Shown one piece after another: positions 1-7,497 of a stretch of 8,436 bases of DNA; the first letter of the stretch is position 1; each line of letters starts with the position of its first letter. The DNA is taken from contig DBMH01000099.1 of NCBI GenBank assembly GCA_002297645.1, forward strand, positions 1 through 8,436, read 5' to 3'. The DNA comes from Rhodanobacteraceae bacterium UBA703. Lineage in GTDB: Bacteria; Pseudomonadota; Gammaproteobacteria; Xanthomonadales; Rhodanobacteraceae. The notes beneath the pieces are model-generated. The model ran no database searches. It worked only from the letters and a program-made list of their open reading frames with translations, and was not told where the DNA came from. Position numbers and translations under genes: made by a program.

Positions 1-1066
1 CGACACGCGCCGCCAGCGTGCGCGCCGCCGCGACGCTGACCTGCTGGCCGAGCACCGCGCGCACGGCGAGTTCGAATCCGTCCCAGGCGCCCGGAAGCCG
101 CTGTCCCGGCCAACGCCGGATCAGCGGCGCGAGCAATTCGCTGCGACGGAACGCGAGTGCCAGCGCGCGCGGATCCGCGTCGACGTCGAACATGCGCCGG
201 ACGCGCGGTACCAATCCGCCGAGCACGCGACTGTCCGGGTGGTGGACCCGCAGCGCCAGCGCCGTATCGCCCCGGATCGGGGCGACCGAGAACCAGCCCG
301 GTGCGCCGCCTTGGATGAAGCTGCGGCGGTAGCCGGCCGCGTCGACGACTTCGACACCGGGAATCGTGCGCCGCGAATGGAACTCGAGCAGATGCGCGAA
401 ATCGTAGGGTGCTCGGTAGGGCAGGCGGAGTTCGACAGAAGCGGGATCACGAAGGGGAGCCTCGGCGTTCGAGGCAGCAGTTGCGCGCGGCCTCTTCGCC
501 GAGCGGCGCTGCTCGCGGCGCAGGTCGCGCGGCGGCCTGCCGTAGGTCCCGACGAAGGCGGCGTTGAAGCGGCGCAGGCTGGCGTAGCCCGCCGCTTCCG
601 CGATCTCGGCGATCGGCAGCGCCGTCTCGGCCAGCAGCGCCTTCGCGAACAGCAAACGACGCGTCGCCGCGACGTCGAGCGGACTCGCACCGAGCTCCTC
701 CGCGAACACGCGACGCAGGTGGCGCTCGCCGACACCGACGCGGGCGGCGAGCTGCGGCAGCGAACCGTCCCCGTCGAGCGCGCCCTGGTCGATCAGGCGC
801 AGCGCGCCGGCGACGAGCTCGCTCTTCGCGCGATGCAGTGGCGAGCCCGGCGCCGCTTCCGGCCGGCAGCGCAGGCACGGACGGAAACCGGCCGCCGCAG
901 CCGCCGCAGCGCTGTCGTAGTAACGCACGTTCGTCGCCTTCGGCGTCGGTGCCGGGCAGACCGGCCGGCAATAGATGCCGGTCGAGGTCACGGCGGTGAA
1001 GAACAATCCGTCGAAGCGTGCGTCACGCGTCAAGCGCGCACGCTCGCAGACGCGGGGATCGAGCAT
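1..1066 (-). CDS. alkA: Ada/AraC/AlkA fusion: methyl-sensing regulator and 3-methyladenine DNA glycosylase (C-terminus cut off)
   Basis: The 355 visible residues show three modules. Residues 1-70 form an Ada metal-binding domain with C33, C37, C64 and C67 in the pattern IYCRPVC...RPCLRC, equivalent to E. coli Ada C38/C42/C69/C72; the first cysteine accepts methyl from methylphosphotriesters in the family. Residues about 82-184 are an AraC-type double helix-turn-helix. Residues about 211-320 are an AlkA N-terminal domain, followed by the start of the glycosylase fold (GAWDGFELAVRAVLGQQVS, from residue 326). The helix-hairpin-helix and catalytic Asp must lie beyond the left edge. The family senses alkylation damage, activates transcription and excises alkylated bases. 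The ATG at 1066 gives MLDPRVCERARL, which fits homologue spacing; an in-frame ATG at 1090 would add 8 residues, and a stop lies just above it. The reading frame is continuous. The domain call is secure, the exact start is not. Confidence 0.93.
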   Translation of the reverse strand, partial: MLDPRVCERARLTRDARFDGLFFTAVTSTGIYCRPVCPAPTPKATNVRYYDSAAAAAAAGFRPCLRCRPEAAPGSPLHRAKSELVAGALRLIDQGALDGDGSLPQLAARVGVGERHLRRVFAEELGASPLDVAATRRLLFAKALLAETALPIAEIAEAAGYASLRRFNAAFVGTYGRPPRDLRREQRRSAKRPRATAASNAEAPLRDPASVELRLPYRAPYDFAHLLEFHSRRTIPGVEVVDAAGYRRSFIQGGAPGWFSVAPIRGDTALALRVHHPDSRVLGGLVPRVRRMFDVDADPRALALAFRRSELLAPLIRRWPGQRLPGAWDGFELAVRAVLGQQVSVAAARTLAARV

Positions 1067-1301
1067 CGAAGTGGCGGGGCGTTCCGGCATGCATCCATGC
1101 TACCGTCGTCCGACCGGCCGGACTCGCCGTTTTCGGTCGTCAATACGAAAGCGCTCGACACGGCGATCCTTGCTGGATCGCGCGACCCGCGCATTTCCGG
1201 GCAAGCGAGGCACGACGCGCTCCAGTCCGGCCGATCGCATCCTGGTCGTTCCCGGTCGCGCAGCGCATGCGGTGCTGGACGGCCTCAAGCGATCGGGAGC
1301 G
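1067..1301. other. Intergenic gap between the SDR gene and the Ada-AlkA gene
   Basis: This stretch of about 235 bp follows the stop codon of the SDR gene and precedes the Ada-AlkA start on the minus strand. Its length suggests that the repair gene has its own promoter rather than riding on SDR transcription. I see a TTGACG hexamer on the minus strand (around 1135) but no -10 element at proper spacing. I see no Ada-box-like sequence I would defend and no strong terminator. Open frames crossing the gap are arginine-rich and look non-coding. Confidence 0.4.
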
Positions 1302-2081
1302 TCAGAACCCGTAGCGCAGGAATCCACCGTCCACCGCGATGCATTCGCCCGTCACGTAGCTCGACGCCGGCAGGCACAGGAACGCGACCGCGCCGGCGAC
1401 CTCCTCGGGCTCGCCGATGCGTCCCATCGGCGTGCGCAGCAGCACGTCGTCGAGATAGTCCGGATCGGCCAGCGGCCCTTCGGTGCGGCGCGTGCGGATG
1501 TACCACGGTGCGACCGCGTTGACGCGGATGCCGTCCTCGGCCCATTCGCAGGCGAGGTTGCGCGTGAGCTGGTGCAGTGCCGCCTTGGTCAATCCATACG
1601 GCGCGCCGGTACGCACGTGCGTGAGGCCGGAGACCGAGCCGACGTTCACGATCGCCGCATTGCCGTGCTCGGCGAGGTGCGGGTGCGCGAGCCGGCACAT
1701 CTCGAACGCGCTGAGCACGTTCGTCTCGACCAGCGCGCGCACCTCGTCGAAGCCGTAGTCGAGCGCGGGCTTCGACGCATTGCCGCCGACGTTGTTGACG
1801 AGCAGCGAGAGCTCGACGTCGAGATCGGCGATCCAGTCGAACGCTTCGAGGCGCTGCTCGTGGTCGGCCAGGTCGGCGGCGAACGCCTGGAACTCGCGCC
1901 CGTCGATCTCGTCCGCGAGTTCGGCGCGCGCCGCCTCGAGCGCGGCTTCGTCGCGGGCGATCATCAGCACGTCGGCTCCCAGGGCGGCCAGCTCGCGCGC
2001 GCAGGCGAAACCGATGCCCTTGCTCGCTCCGGTGACCAGCGCGACGCGGCCGTCGAGCCGCCAGCGTGAGGGATTCGTCAT
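1302..2081 (-). CDS. SDR family oxidoreductase, tropinone-reductase-like
   Basis: This is a complete classical short-chain dehydrogenase/reductase of 259 residues, the usual family length. The Rossmann cofactor motif is TGASKGIG (residues 17-24). NNVGG (96-100) is the tropinone-reductase style of the usual NNAG. The catalytic tetrad is N121, S149, Y162 and K166 (YGLTK), followed by the C-terminal VTGECIAVDGGF segment. K21 in the glycine motif and R43 after the second strand suggest NADP(H) preference, which is an inference. The family reduces ketones or oxidises alcohols in the cytosol; the substrate cannot be read from the sequence. The ATG at 2081 is supported by GGAG 9 nt upstream. It is divergent from the lipoprotein gene across 74 bp and sits upstream of the Ada-AlkA gene on the same strand, with a gap too long to assume co-transcription. 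True tropinone metabolism is unlikely; the name reflects similarity only. Confidence 0.93.
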   Translation of the reverse strand: MTNPSRWRLDGRVALVTGASKGIGFACARELAALGADVLMIARDEAALEAARAELADEIDGREFQAFAADLADHEQRLEAFDWIADLDVELSLLVNNVGGNASKPALDYGFDEVRALVETNVLSAFEMCRLAHPHLAEHGNAAIVNVGSVSGLTHVRTGAPYGLTKAALHQLTRNLACEWAEDGIRVNAVAPWYIRTRRTEGPLADPDYLDDVLLRTPMGRIGEPEEVAGAVAFLCLPASSYVTGECIAVDGGFLRYGF

Positions 2082-2155
2082 CGTGCGGATCTCCGGCTTG
2101 TACGCACCCTGCGTGCAGCGCAGACTTTAGCGAATGCCACTCGCCGGAGCATGCC
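2082..2155. promoter_or_regulatory. Divergent promoter region, SDR gene / lipoprotein operon
   Basis: These 74 bp separate two divergent starts and must hold the control signals of at least one gene. A short inverted repeat, CTGCG-N5-CGCAG, lies at 2109-2123, and weak sigma70-like hexamers occur on both strands (TTGTAC at 2098 on plus; TAAAGT and TACAAG on minus). None reaches a good consensus with correct spacing. The regulatory role follows from the gene arrangement, not from a clear motif. Confidence 0.4.
2146..2149 (+). promoter_or_regulatory. Ribosome binding site for a GTG start
   Basis: GGAG lies 6 nt before the GTG at 2156. It decides the start of the lipoprotein gene: translation from this GTG puts a signal peptide directly at the N-terminus. 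The only longer in-frame start (ATG at 2066) would begin inside the 5' end of the divergent SDR gene and bury the signal peptide. Confidence 0.65.
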
Positions 2156-2383
2156 GTGCCGCGTTCGATCGCCCTCGTCCTCTGCGCCGTCGTGCTCGGC
2201 GCCTGTTCCGGCCGTCCGTCCGCAGACGGAAACGCGGACCCCGCAGCCGGGCCGGTATCCGCAAAACCCAAGACCGTGGTCGACGACCAGTTGAAGGCGC
2301 TGGACAAGGCCAGGGCCGTGCAACAGACCGTCGACGACGCGGCGCAAGCGCAGCGCAAGGCCATCGACGACGCAGGCGGCTGA
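2156..2383 (+). CDS. Small lipoprotein of unknown function
   Basis: The gene encodes 75 residues from a GTG start. The N-terminus is a lipoprotein signal: a basic residue (R3), a hydrophobic core (residues 5-14) and the lipobox LGAC with the lipidated cysteine at C17. Ser at the +2 position of the mature protein favours outer-membrane sorting by the usual rule. The mature part has an Ala/Pro-rich linker (about 18-37) and then a charged, probably helical segment from VVDDQLKALDKARAVQ to KAIDDAGG, with regular spacing of D, K and Q. I recognise no functional domain; small lipoproteins of this style occur in Xanthomonadales, but I cannot name a family. The gene ends 4 bp before the next plus-strand ORF, so the two are very probably one operon and may act together at the envelope. 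Confidence 0.8.
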   Translation: MPRSIALVLCAVVLGACSGRPSADGNADPAAGPVSAKPKTVVDDQLKALDKARAVQQTVDDAAQAQRKAIDDAGG

Positions 2384-2387
2384 GCCG

Positions 2388-2693
2388 ATGCCGGCGCTGG
2401 ACGGTCTGTGGGGCTACCTGCTCGTCGCGCTCGTCTTCTTCCTGCTCGGCCGCGCGACGCGCGATCGCGAGCCGCGACCGACGCGACCGGAGGTGCCACG
2501 ACCGGCATCGACGCCGGAACCAGCGCCGGACATCGCCGCCGGGCTGGAGGCCGAACTGCAAGCGCTGATCGCGGACGGCAACCTGATCCAGGCCGTCAAG
2601 CGCTATCGCGATGCGACAGGAACCGACCTGAAGACCGCGAAGGACGCGGTCTTCGCACGACAGGAAGAACGGCGCCGGCGCGGTCCGGCCTGA
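2388..2693 (+). CDS. Single-pass membrane protein with ribosomal L7/L12 C-terminal-like domain
   Basis: The protein has 101 residues. Residues 7-21 (LWGYLLVALVFFLLG) form one transmembrane helix. The basic stretch after it (RATRDREPR) predicts a cytoplasmic C-terminus by the positive-inside rule. A Pro-rich linker (about 28-48) leads to a compact domain at 54-92. Its core, IQAVKRYRDATGTDLKTAK, matches the L7/L12 C-terminal pattern (I-K-x-V-R-x-x-T-G-x-x-L-K-x-A-K-x-x-V). In ribosomes that fold recruits translation factors; in small membrane proteins its role is unknown, so no function is assigned. The ATG at 2388 lies 4 bp after the lipoprotein stop and is preceded by AGGCGG, consistent with translational coupling. 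The gene is convergent with sppA, with 10 bp between stop codons. Confidence 0.83.
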   Translation: MPALDGLWGYLLVALVFFLLGRATRDREPRPTRPEVPRPASTPEPAPDIAAGLEAELQALIADGNLIQAVKRYRDATGTDLKTAKDAVFARQEERRRRGPA

Positions 2694-2707
2694 CGCGACG
2701 ACGTCAG
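2690..2707. repeat. Inverted repeat spanning two convergent stop codons
   Basis: CTGACG (2690-2695) and CGTCAG (2702-2707) form a perfect 6-bp inverted repeat with a 6-nt loop. The plus-strand TGA (2691-2693) lies in one arm and the minus-strand TGA (2706-2704) in the other. No T-run follows on either side, so it is not a canonical intrinsic terminator. It could arise simply because convergent TGA/TCA stops are complementary. Confidence 0.4.
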
Positions 2708-4551
2708 CGCAGTTCGCAGAAGCAGTGCGCGAAGGCGCCGAAGCGCTTGTTGCGCAGCGACTCGACGATGCCCGCGAACTGCCGCAGCTCGCCCTGCCCG
2801 ACCACGCCGGGCGGGAGGGTGAGGCCGGACCAGCGTACGAGGCGCGCGACCGCGGAGCTGTTGCCGAAGCTCAATGCGAGCCGCTCGAACGTTCCCAGTT
2901 CGCGCTCGACATAGCGGACCTGGTAATCGCCGCCCAGTTTCGCGCGCGCCGCAGCGGCGGCGATCGCGTCGTCGAGGCCGCCGAGCTTGTCGACGAGGCC
3001 GCGCTCCTGTGCCTGGCTGCCACTCCACACGCGTCCTTGCGCGATCGCGTCGATCTGTTCCGGCGTCTTGCCGCGCGCCTTGGCGACCTTGCCGATGAAT
3101 TCGTTGTAGCCGCGGCGGATCACGCTGTTCAGGATCGACTCCAGCTGCGGCGACAGCGGGCGCCGGATGTCGAACGCACCGGCCAGCGGCGTCGTCGCGA
3201 CGCCGTCGACGTGCACGCCGATCTTCGACAGCGTGTCCGGGATCGTCGCGAACAGGCCGAAGATGCCGATGGAGCCGGTGATCGTGGTCGGCTGCGCCCA
3301 GATCTCGTCGCCGTCCATCGCGATCCAGTAGCCGCCGCTGGCGGCGACATCGCCCATCGAGACCAGGACGGGCTTGCCGGCCTCGCGCGCCTGCGCGATC
3401 TCGCGGCGGATCAGTTCGGACGCGACGGCATCGCCGCCGGGCGAGTTCACGCGCAGCACGATCGCCTTGACCTTGTCGTCCTCGCGCGCCGCACGTACGA
3501 GCTGGGCGGTGGACGTGCCGCCGATCATGCCCGGCGGCCGCTCGCCGCCGACGATCTCGCCTTGCGCGACGACGACCGCGACCTGCGACACGCCGACGCC
3601 CGGAAGGTTTTCCGGACCGAGCAGGCCGAGATAGCGCTTGAAGTCGACCTGGCGGAACGTGTCGCCGTCCGGCGCGCCTTGCGCGCGCAGCAGCGCGCGC
3701 GCCTCGGAGCGCGTGGCGACCTGGTCGACCAGCTTCTGGTCGAGCGCGAGCTGGGCGAGGTCGCCCTGGTGCGCCGCGACGAGCTCGTCGTAGTGCGCGA
3801 TGTCGCCGGCGATCTTCGCCGCGTCGATCTTGCGCAGCGCGGCGACTTCGTCGAGGTATTCCTGCCAGATGCCGCCCATCCAGTAGCGATCGGCCTCCTT
3901 CGACGCGTCGGAGGCCTCGTTCTGCACGAACGGCTCGGCGGCGGACTTGAAGGTGCCGACCTTGATCAGGTGCATCTGCACGCCGAGCTTGTCGAGCGCC
4001 TCCTTGAAGTAGCTGCGATAGCTGGCGAAGCCTTCGAGCAGCACCGCGCCTTCCGGATCGAGCAGGATGCGGTTGGCGTGCGCGGCGAGGTAGTACTGGG
4101 ACTGGTCCATGCCGCCGGACAGCGCGACGACTTCCTTGCCGGCCGCCTTGAAGCGGTCCAGCGCGGCGCCGATCTCGCGCAGGGTCGACAGCCCCGCGCC
4201 GTCGATGTCGTCGGGCAGCAGCACGATGCGTTCGATGCGCGCGTCCTTCGCCGCGGCGTCGACGACGCGCAGGATGTCGCGCAGCTGCACTTCCTTCACG
4301 TCGCTGCCGGTGGCGGCGGCGAGCGCGCGATCCGTCGGAGCGCTCGAATACTGCTCGACGATCGCGCCCTTCGGATCGAGCACCAGGGCGGTGCGCGGCG
4401 CCAGCGCCACGCGGTTGCCGAACACGGCGACGAGGACGGCCACCAGCACGACCAGGAAGACCAGGTTGAACACGAGGCGCCGCGTGAAATTCAACGCGTT
4501 CCACAATCCGCGGAACAGACGGCGGATCACGCCCGGATTCTCTTTCGACAT
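2704..4551 (-). CDS. sppA: Signal peptide peptidase SppA, 67K type (protease IV)
   Basis: SppA is a membrane-anchored serine protease that degrades signal peptides after their release from preproteins. The 615 residues match the E. coli enzyme closely in length (618). A cytoplasmic basic N-terminus precedes one transmembrane helix at about 26-44. Two tandem S49 domains follow. The N-terminal one carries the general-base lysine K202 in KVGTFKSAAEPF, and the C-terminal one the nucleophile S405 in DVAASGGYW; these correspond to E. coli K209 and S409. Both halves of the Ser/Lys dyad are present, so the enzyme should be active. The C-terminal domain also keeps VLRVNSPGG (365-373) and TGSIGIFG (425-432). 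AGGGAG lies 7 nt before the ATG, fixing the start. The gene follows the MATE gene on the same strand after 70 bp; co-transcription is possible but unproven. Confidence 0.97.
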   Translation of the reverse strand: MSKENPGVIRRLFRGLWNALNFTRRLVFNLVFLVVLVAVLVAVFGNRVALAPRTALVLDPKGAIVEQYSSAPTDRALAAATGSDVKEVQLRDILRVVDAAAKDARIERIVLLPDDIDGAGLSTLREIGAALDRFKAAGKEVVALSGGMDQSQYYLAAHANRILLDPEGAVLLEGFASYRSYFKEALDKLGVQMHLIKVGTFKSAAEPFVQNEASDASKEADRYWMGGIWQEYLDEVAALRKIDAAKIAGDIAHYDELVAAHQGDLAQLALDQKLVDQVATRSEARALLRAQGAPDGDTFRQVDFKRYLGLLGPENLPGVGVSQVAVVVAQGEIVGGERPPGMIGGTSTAQLVRAAREDDKVKAIVLRVNSPGGDAVASELIRREIAQAREAGKPVLVSMGDVAASGGYWIAMDGDEIWAQPTTITGSIGIFGLFATIPDTLSKIGVHVDGVATTPLAGAFDIRRPLSPQLESILNSVIRRGYNEFIGKVAKARGKTPEQIDAIAQGRVWSGSQAQERGLVDKLGGLDDAIAAAAARAKLGGDYQVRYVERELGTFERLALSFGNSSAVARLVRWSGLTLPPGVVGQGELRQFAGIVESLRNKRFGAFAHCFCELR

Positions 4552-4621
4552 CGCATCGCTCCCTGCGGCGCACCTGCCGCTCGCACGATCCAGCCTAACC
4601 GATATCCGCCCGACGCGCGCA

Positions 4622-5986
4622 TCACGCCGGCGCCAGCGGGCGGCGCGCCAGCTTCCAGAACCGCCAGGTCAGCAGCACCGCCGCGGCACTGAGCCCGGCG
4701 ATCAATCCGATCCACATGCCACGGGCGCCGAGGTCGTGCCGGAACGCGAGCCACCAGCCGACCGGCATGCCGATGCCCCAGTACGCGACCATCGTGATCA
4801 GCATCGGCAGTGCCGTGTCCTTGAGGCCGCGCAGCGAGCCGTTGGCGACCACCTGGATGCCGTCGGAGAACTGGAACACGGCGGCGAGCAGCAGCAGTTG
4901 CGCCGCCAGCGCGATGACCGTCGCGTCGTTCGAGTACAGCCCGGCGATCGTCGCCGGCAGCAAGGCCATCACGCCGCCGGAGAAAGTCTGCGCCGCCAGC
5001 GCCAGCACGAAGCCCGCGAGGCCGGCGAAGCGCAGCGCGACCGCGTCGCCGCGGCCGACCGCATGGCCGATGCGGACCGTCGTCGCCATCGAGATGCCGA
5101 GCGGCACCATGAAGAACAGCGACGCCACGTTCAATGCGACCTGGTGGCTCGCGACGGTGTCGGTGCCGAGCGTGCCCATCGCCAGCGTCGTCGCGATGAA
5201 CAGGCTCGCCTCCATGAACACGGTCACGCCCATCGGCACGCCGATGCGCAGCAGTTCGCCGAGCGCGCGCGCGTCGGGCCACTCGAAGCGCGCGAGCAAC
5301 GCGTACGGCGCGTAGGCGCGATGCAGCACGAGATAGAGGCCGAACGCGAGGGTCTCCAGCCACAGCACGATCGCCGTCGCCACGCCGATGCCGCCGGCCC
5401 CCATCTCCGGGAAGCCGAGCTTGCCGTTCAGCAGCACGTAGGCGATCGGCCCGAGCAGCACCAGCGACATGAGGCTGAAGTACATGGTCGGCCGCGTGAT
5501 GCCGACGCCGGCGCTGACGCCGCGCAACGTGAAGAATGCCGCGATCGCCGGCGCGCCCCAGGAGACGCCGCGCAGGAAACGGTCCACCTCGCCGTGCAGC
5601 GCCGGATCGACGCCGATCAGGCGTACCAGCGGACTGGCGGAGCGCACGCCGATCCAGCACAGCAGGCCGAGGCCGAGCGCCAGCCACATCGACTGGCGGA
5701 ACAGCATGCCGACGTCGCGCAGCCGGCCGGCGCCGAACACCTGCGCCACCGAGGGCGGCACCGCCATCGTCACGCCGATCGCGACGACCACGGCGATCGA
5801 CCAGATGCCCGCGCCGACGGCGACCGCACCGAGGGTGACCGCGCCGTGGTGGCCGGCCAGCATCGCGTCGATCGCGTTCATGCCGACCGCCATCAGCTGG
5901 CTCAGCACCAGCGGCAGCGCGAGGATCGCGGTTTCCTTCAGCTCGCCCGGAAGGCGCGCCGACGTGCGTTGTAGAATGGCGTTCAT
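4622..5986 (-). CDS. MATE family multidrug/cation antiporter, NorM type
   Basis: The gene encodes a 454-residue inner-membrane transporter with about 12 hydrophobic helices, the length and style of NorM/MdtK. MATE pumps export cationic drugs and metabolites in exchange for Na+ or H+. Acidic residues match the key positions of Vibrio cholerae NorM with a constant offset of four: D40 in MNAIDAMLAG, E259 in VFMEASLF and D375 in FQFSDGIQVVANGSLRG, against D36, E255 and D371. This supports a working NorM-subfamily pump. The coupling ion and substrates cannot be told from the sequence. The ATG at 5986 has AGGA 8 nt upstream. The frame stays open far upstream, but the upstream residues are Ala/Pro/Arg-rich and unlike a transporter N-terminus. 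It is divergent from the DUF3667 gene and lies upstream of sppA. Confidence 0.95.
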   Translation of the reverse strand: MNAILQRTSARLPGELKETAILALPLVLSQLMAVGMNAIDAMLAGHHGAVTLGAVAVGAGIWSIAVVVAIGVTMAVPPSVAQVFGAGRLRDVGMLFRQSMWLALGLGLLCWIGVRSASPLVRLIGVDPALHGEVDRFLRGVSWGAPAIAAFFTLRGVSAGVGITRPTMYFSLMSLVLLGPIAYVLLNGKLGFPEMGAGGIGVATAIVLWLETLAFGLYLVLHRAYAPYALLARFEWPDARALGELLRIGVPMGVTVFMEASLFIATTLAMGTLGTDTVASHQVALNVASLFFMVPLGISMATTVRIGHAVGRGDAVALRFAGLAGFVLALAAQTFSGGVMALLPATIAGLYSNDATVIALAAQLLLLAAVFQFSDGIQVVANGSLRGLKDTALPMLITMVAYWGIGMPVGWWLAFRHDLGARGMWIGLIAGLSAAAVLLTWRFWKLARRPLAPA

Positions 5987-6202
5987 GCGGGAAATCCTGG
6001 GCGCGGAAACCGACGGGGATTCCGCGGATGCGGCGCCTGCGGCCGGCATCGCCGGCACGCCGGGGGCGGCCACGGGAGGACACCGGGGCACCGCAGGCAG
6101 CGCGACATTTGGAGGCGAACGCGGCGGACGGCCGCGATCGCGGAAGCCGAATTCTATCCGAAGCCCCGCTCGCGCGCGGCTCCATCCGAGGACGCACGAG
6201 GC
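5987..6202. promoter_or_regulatory. Divergent promoter region, MATE gene / DUF3667 gene
   Basis: This 216-bp non-coding stretch separates two divergent starts and must carry promoters for both. A perfect 12-bp palindrome, CCGCGATCGCGG, lies at 6132-6143. A TAGAAT hexamer on the minus strand, overlapping GAATTC near 6150, could be a -10 for the MATE gene, but I see no matching -35. A GAGGA about 10 nt before the ATG at 6203 may serve as ribosome binding site for the plus-strand gene. Confidence 0.4.
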
Positions 6203-7387
6203 ATGAACAGCGAAGCGACCGATCAGCCCGCCGCGGTTCCGGCCGCGCCCGCCGCGACGCCGCTGCCGCCCTGCGCGAACTGTGGCGCGGCAATGTCCGG
6301 CCCGTACTGCCACGCCTGCGGCCAGCCCGAGAAGGGCATGGTGCGGCCACTGGCGAACGTGATGTCGGACGTCGCCGACACGATCTTCAACGTCGACTCG
6401 CGCATCTTCCGCAGCATCCTGCCGCTGTACTTCCGTCCCGGATTGCTGACACAGGAATACTTCATCGGCCGCCGCACGCGCTACGTCACGCCGTTCCGGC
6501 TGTTCTTCTTCCTCTGCGTGGTGTCGATCATCGCGATCCAGTTCGCGCTGAACCTCGACAGCGCGAAATTCGACTTGCTGCGCTCGATCGGCAACAGCAG
6601 CATCGAGACCTCGGCCACCGAAGCCGACGTGGACCAGAACCTGCAGAAAGCCCTCGACGCGCTCGACGGCGCACGCAAGGTGCCGGGCCTGTCCGCGAGC
6701 GATGCGACCGAACTCGACCGGGCCGTCGTGGAAGTACGCAAGCAGGCCGACAAGCGCCGCGCCTGGCTGAAGAAGAAAGCGGATGCTCTCGCACGCGGCG
6801 ATACCCCGCCGCCGGACCCGAACGAGGAACTGGAGCTGGATATCGGCGGCCAGCCGTGGGATCCGAAGTCGCATCCGATCGCCGTCTCGTGGCTGCCGGC
6901 TTTCGCCAACGCCAAGCTGAACGAGCTCACCGGACGCGCCAGGGACAACCTCCTGACCGCACGCAAGGACCCGCGCCGGCTCATCGCCAGCGTCTTCTCG
7001 GTGCTGCCGCAGACGCTGTTCGTCCTGATGCCGCTGTTCGCGGTGCTGCTGAAGATCGTGTTCCTGTTCAAGCGCCGGCTGTACATGGAGCATCTGATCG
7101 TCGCCTTGCACAGCCACGCCTTCATCTTCCTCTCGCTGCTACTGCTCGCCCTGATCAGCCTGCTCGAAGGCGCCACCGGCAATGCGGCGCTGCTGTCGAC
7201 CCTGAGCCTCGCGAACGCGGCGGTCTGGATCTGGCTGCCGATCTACCTGTTCCTGATGCAGAAGCGCGTCTACCGGCAGGGCTGGCTCATGGCGCCGCTG
7301 ACCTACGGCGTGATCGGCCTCTCCTATTTCGTGCTGCTCGGCTTCGGCCTTGCCGGCGCTTTCATCGTCGGTCTCACCCTGGACTGA
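6203..7387 (+). CDS. DUF3667 family zinc-ribbon membrane protein
   Basis: The gene encodes 394 residues. After a low-complexity Ala/Pro N-terminus, a four-cysteine zinc-ribbon lies at C24-X2-C27-X8-C36-X2-C39 (PPCANCG...YCHACGQ). A conserved-looking block follows, from DSRIFRSILPLYFRPGLL (65-82) through EYFIGRRTRYVTPFRLFFF (85-103), leading into a first membrane helix (about 98-116). This layout is typical of DUF3667 proteins, whose function is unknown. Residues about 117-258 form a long hydrophilic, Lys/Glu-rich helical insert, and four or so further hydrophobic helices (about 261-289, 297-320, 330-352, 362-392) complete the protein. The likely role is inner-membrane; the ribbon should face the cytoplasm. 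The ORF is complete, divergent from the MATE gene, and followed by a 548-bp gap before priA, so it is probably monocistronic. Confidence 0.87.
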   Translation: MNSEATDQPAAVPAAPAATPLPPCANCGAAMSGPYCHACGQPEKGMVRPLANVMSDVADTIFNVDSRIFRSILPLYFRPGLLTQEYFIGRRTRYVTPFRLFFFLCVVSIIAIQFALNLDSAKFDLLRSIGNSSIETSATEADVDQNLQKALDALDGARKVPGLSASDATELDRAVVEVRKQADKRRAWLKKKADALARGDTPPPDPNEELELDIGGQPWDPKSHPIAVSWLPAFANAKLNELTGRARDNLLTARKDPRRLIASVFSVLPQTLFVLMPLFAVLLKIVFLFKRRLYMEHLIVALHSHAFIFLSLLLLALISLLEGATGNAALLSTLSLANAAVWIWLPIYLFLMQKRVYRQGWLMAPLTYGVIGLSYFVLLGFGLAGAFIVGLTLD

Positions 7388-7463
7388 CCCGTTCTCCGGC
7401 CGCCTGGACCCTGCAGGCCGCGCCAACGCTGGAGGAGCGCCGTCTCCCCCCTCTGTCAAGCGG

Positions 7464-7472
7464 TTGTGCACA
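7464..7472 (+). promoter_or_regulatory. Degenerate DnaA box (one mismatch)
   Basis: TTGTGCACA differs from the DnaA-box consensus TTATNCACA at one position. It also contains the 8-bp palindrome TGTGCACA. It lies about 170 bp left of the main cluster. Alone it would not be worth listing; the nearby perfect boxes make DnaA binding plausible. Confidence 0.35.
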
Positions 7473-7497
7473 GGTGCGCCGATATGGCAGCGCGCCA

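Noticed and set aside
1100..1327. A 75-residue minus-strand open frame in the gap between the SDR and Ada-AlkA genes
   Set aside because: It begins inside the SDR gene, is Arg-rich without domain or signal features, and has no good ribosome binding site.
2066..2155. Longer N-terminus for the small lipoprotein from an ATG at 2066
   Set aside because: It would overlap the SDR gene start and place the lipoprotein signal internally. The GTG at 2156 has a well-spaced GGAG and gives a standard signal peptide.
2603..4692. Long open frames of about 655 residues overlapping sppA on both strands (2603-4573 minus, 2725-4692 plus)
   Set aside because: Both are Arg/Ala/Asp-rich products of codon bias in high-GC DNA. 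The overlapping SppA frame has the full catalytic dyad and family length, so the others are shadows.
4109..5974. A 621-residue plus-strand open frame across the MATE gene
   Set aside because: Its translation is extremely rich in Arg, His, Gln and Asp with no recognisable domain, while the opposite strand encodes a convincing 12-helix transporter.
5987..7117. Upstream extension of the MATE reading frame by up to 377 residues
   Set aside because: The extension runs antisense to the DUF3667 gene, has no transporter-like sequence, and the ATG at 5986 has a good ribosome binding site and the correct NorM-like N-terminus.
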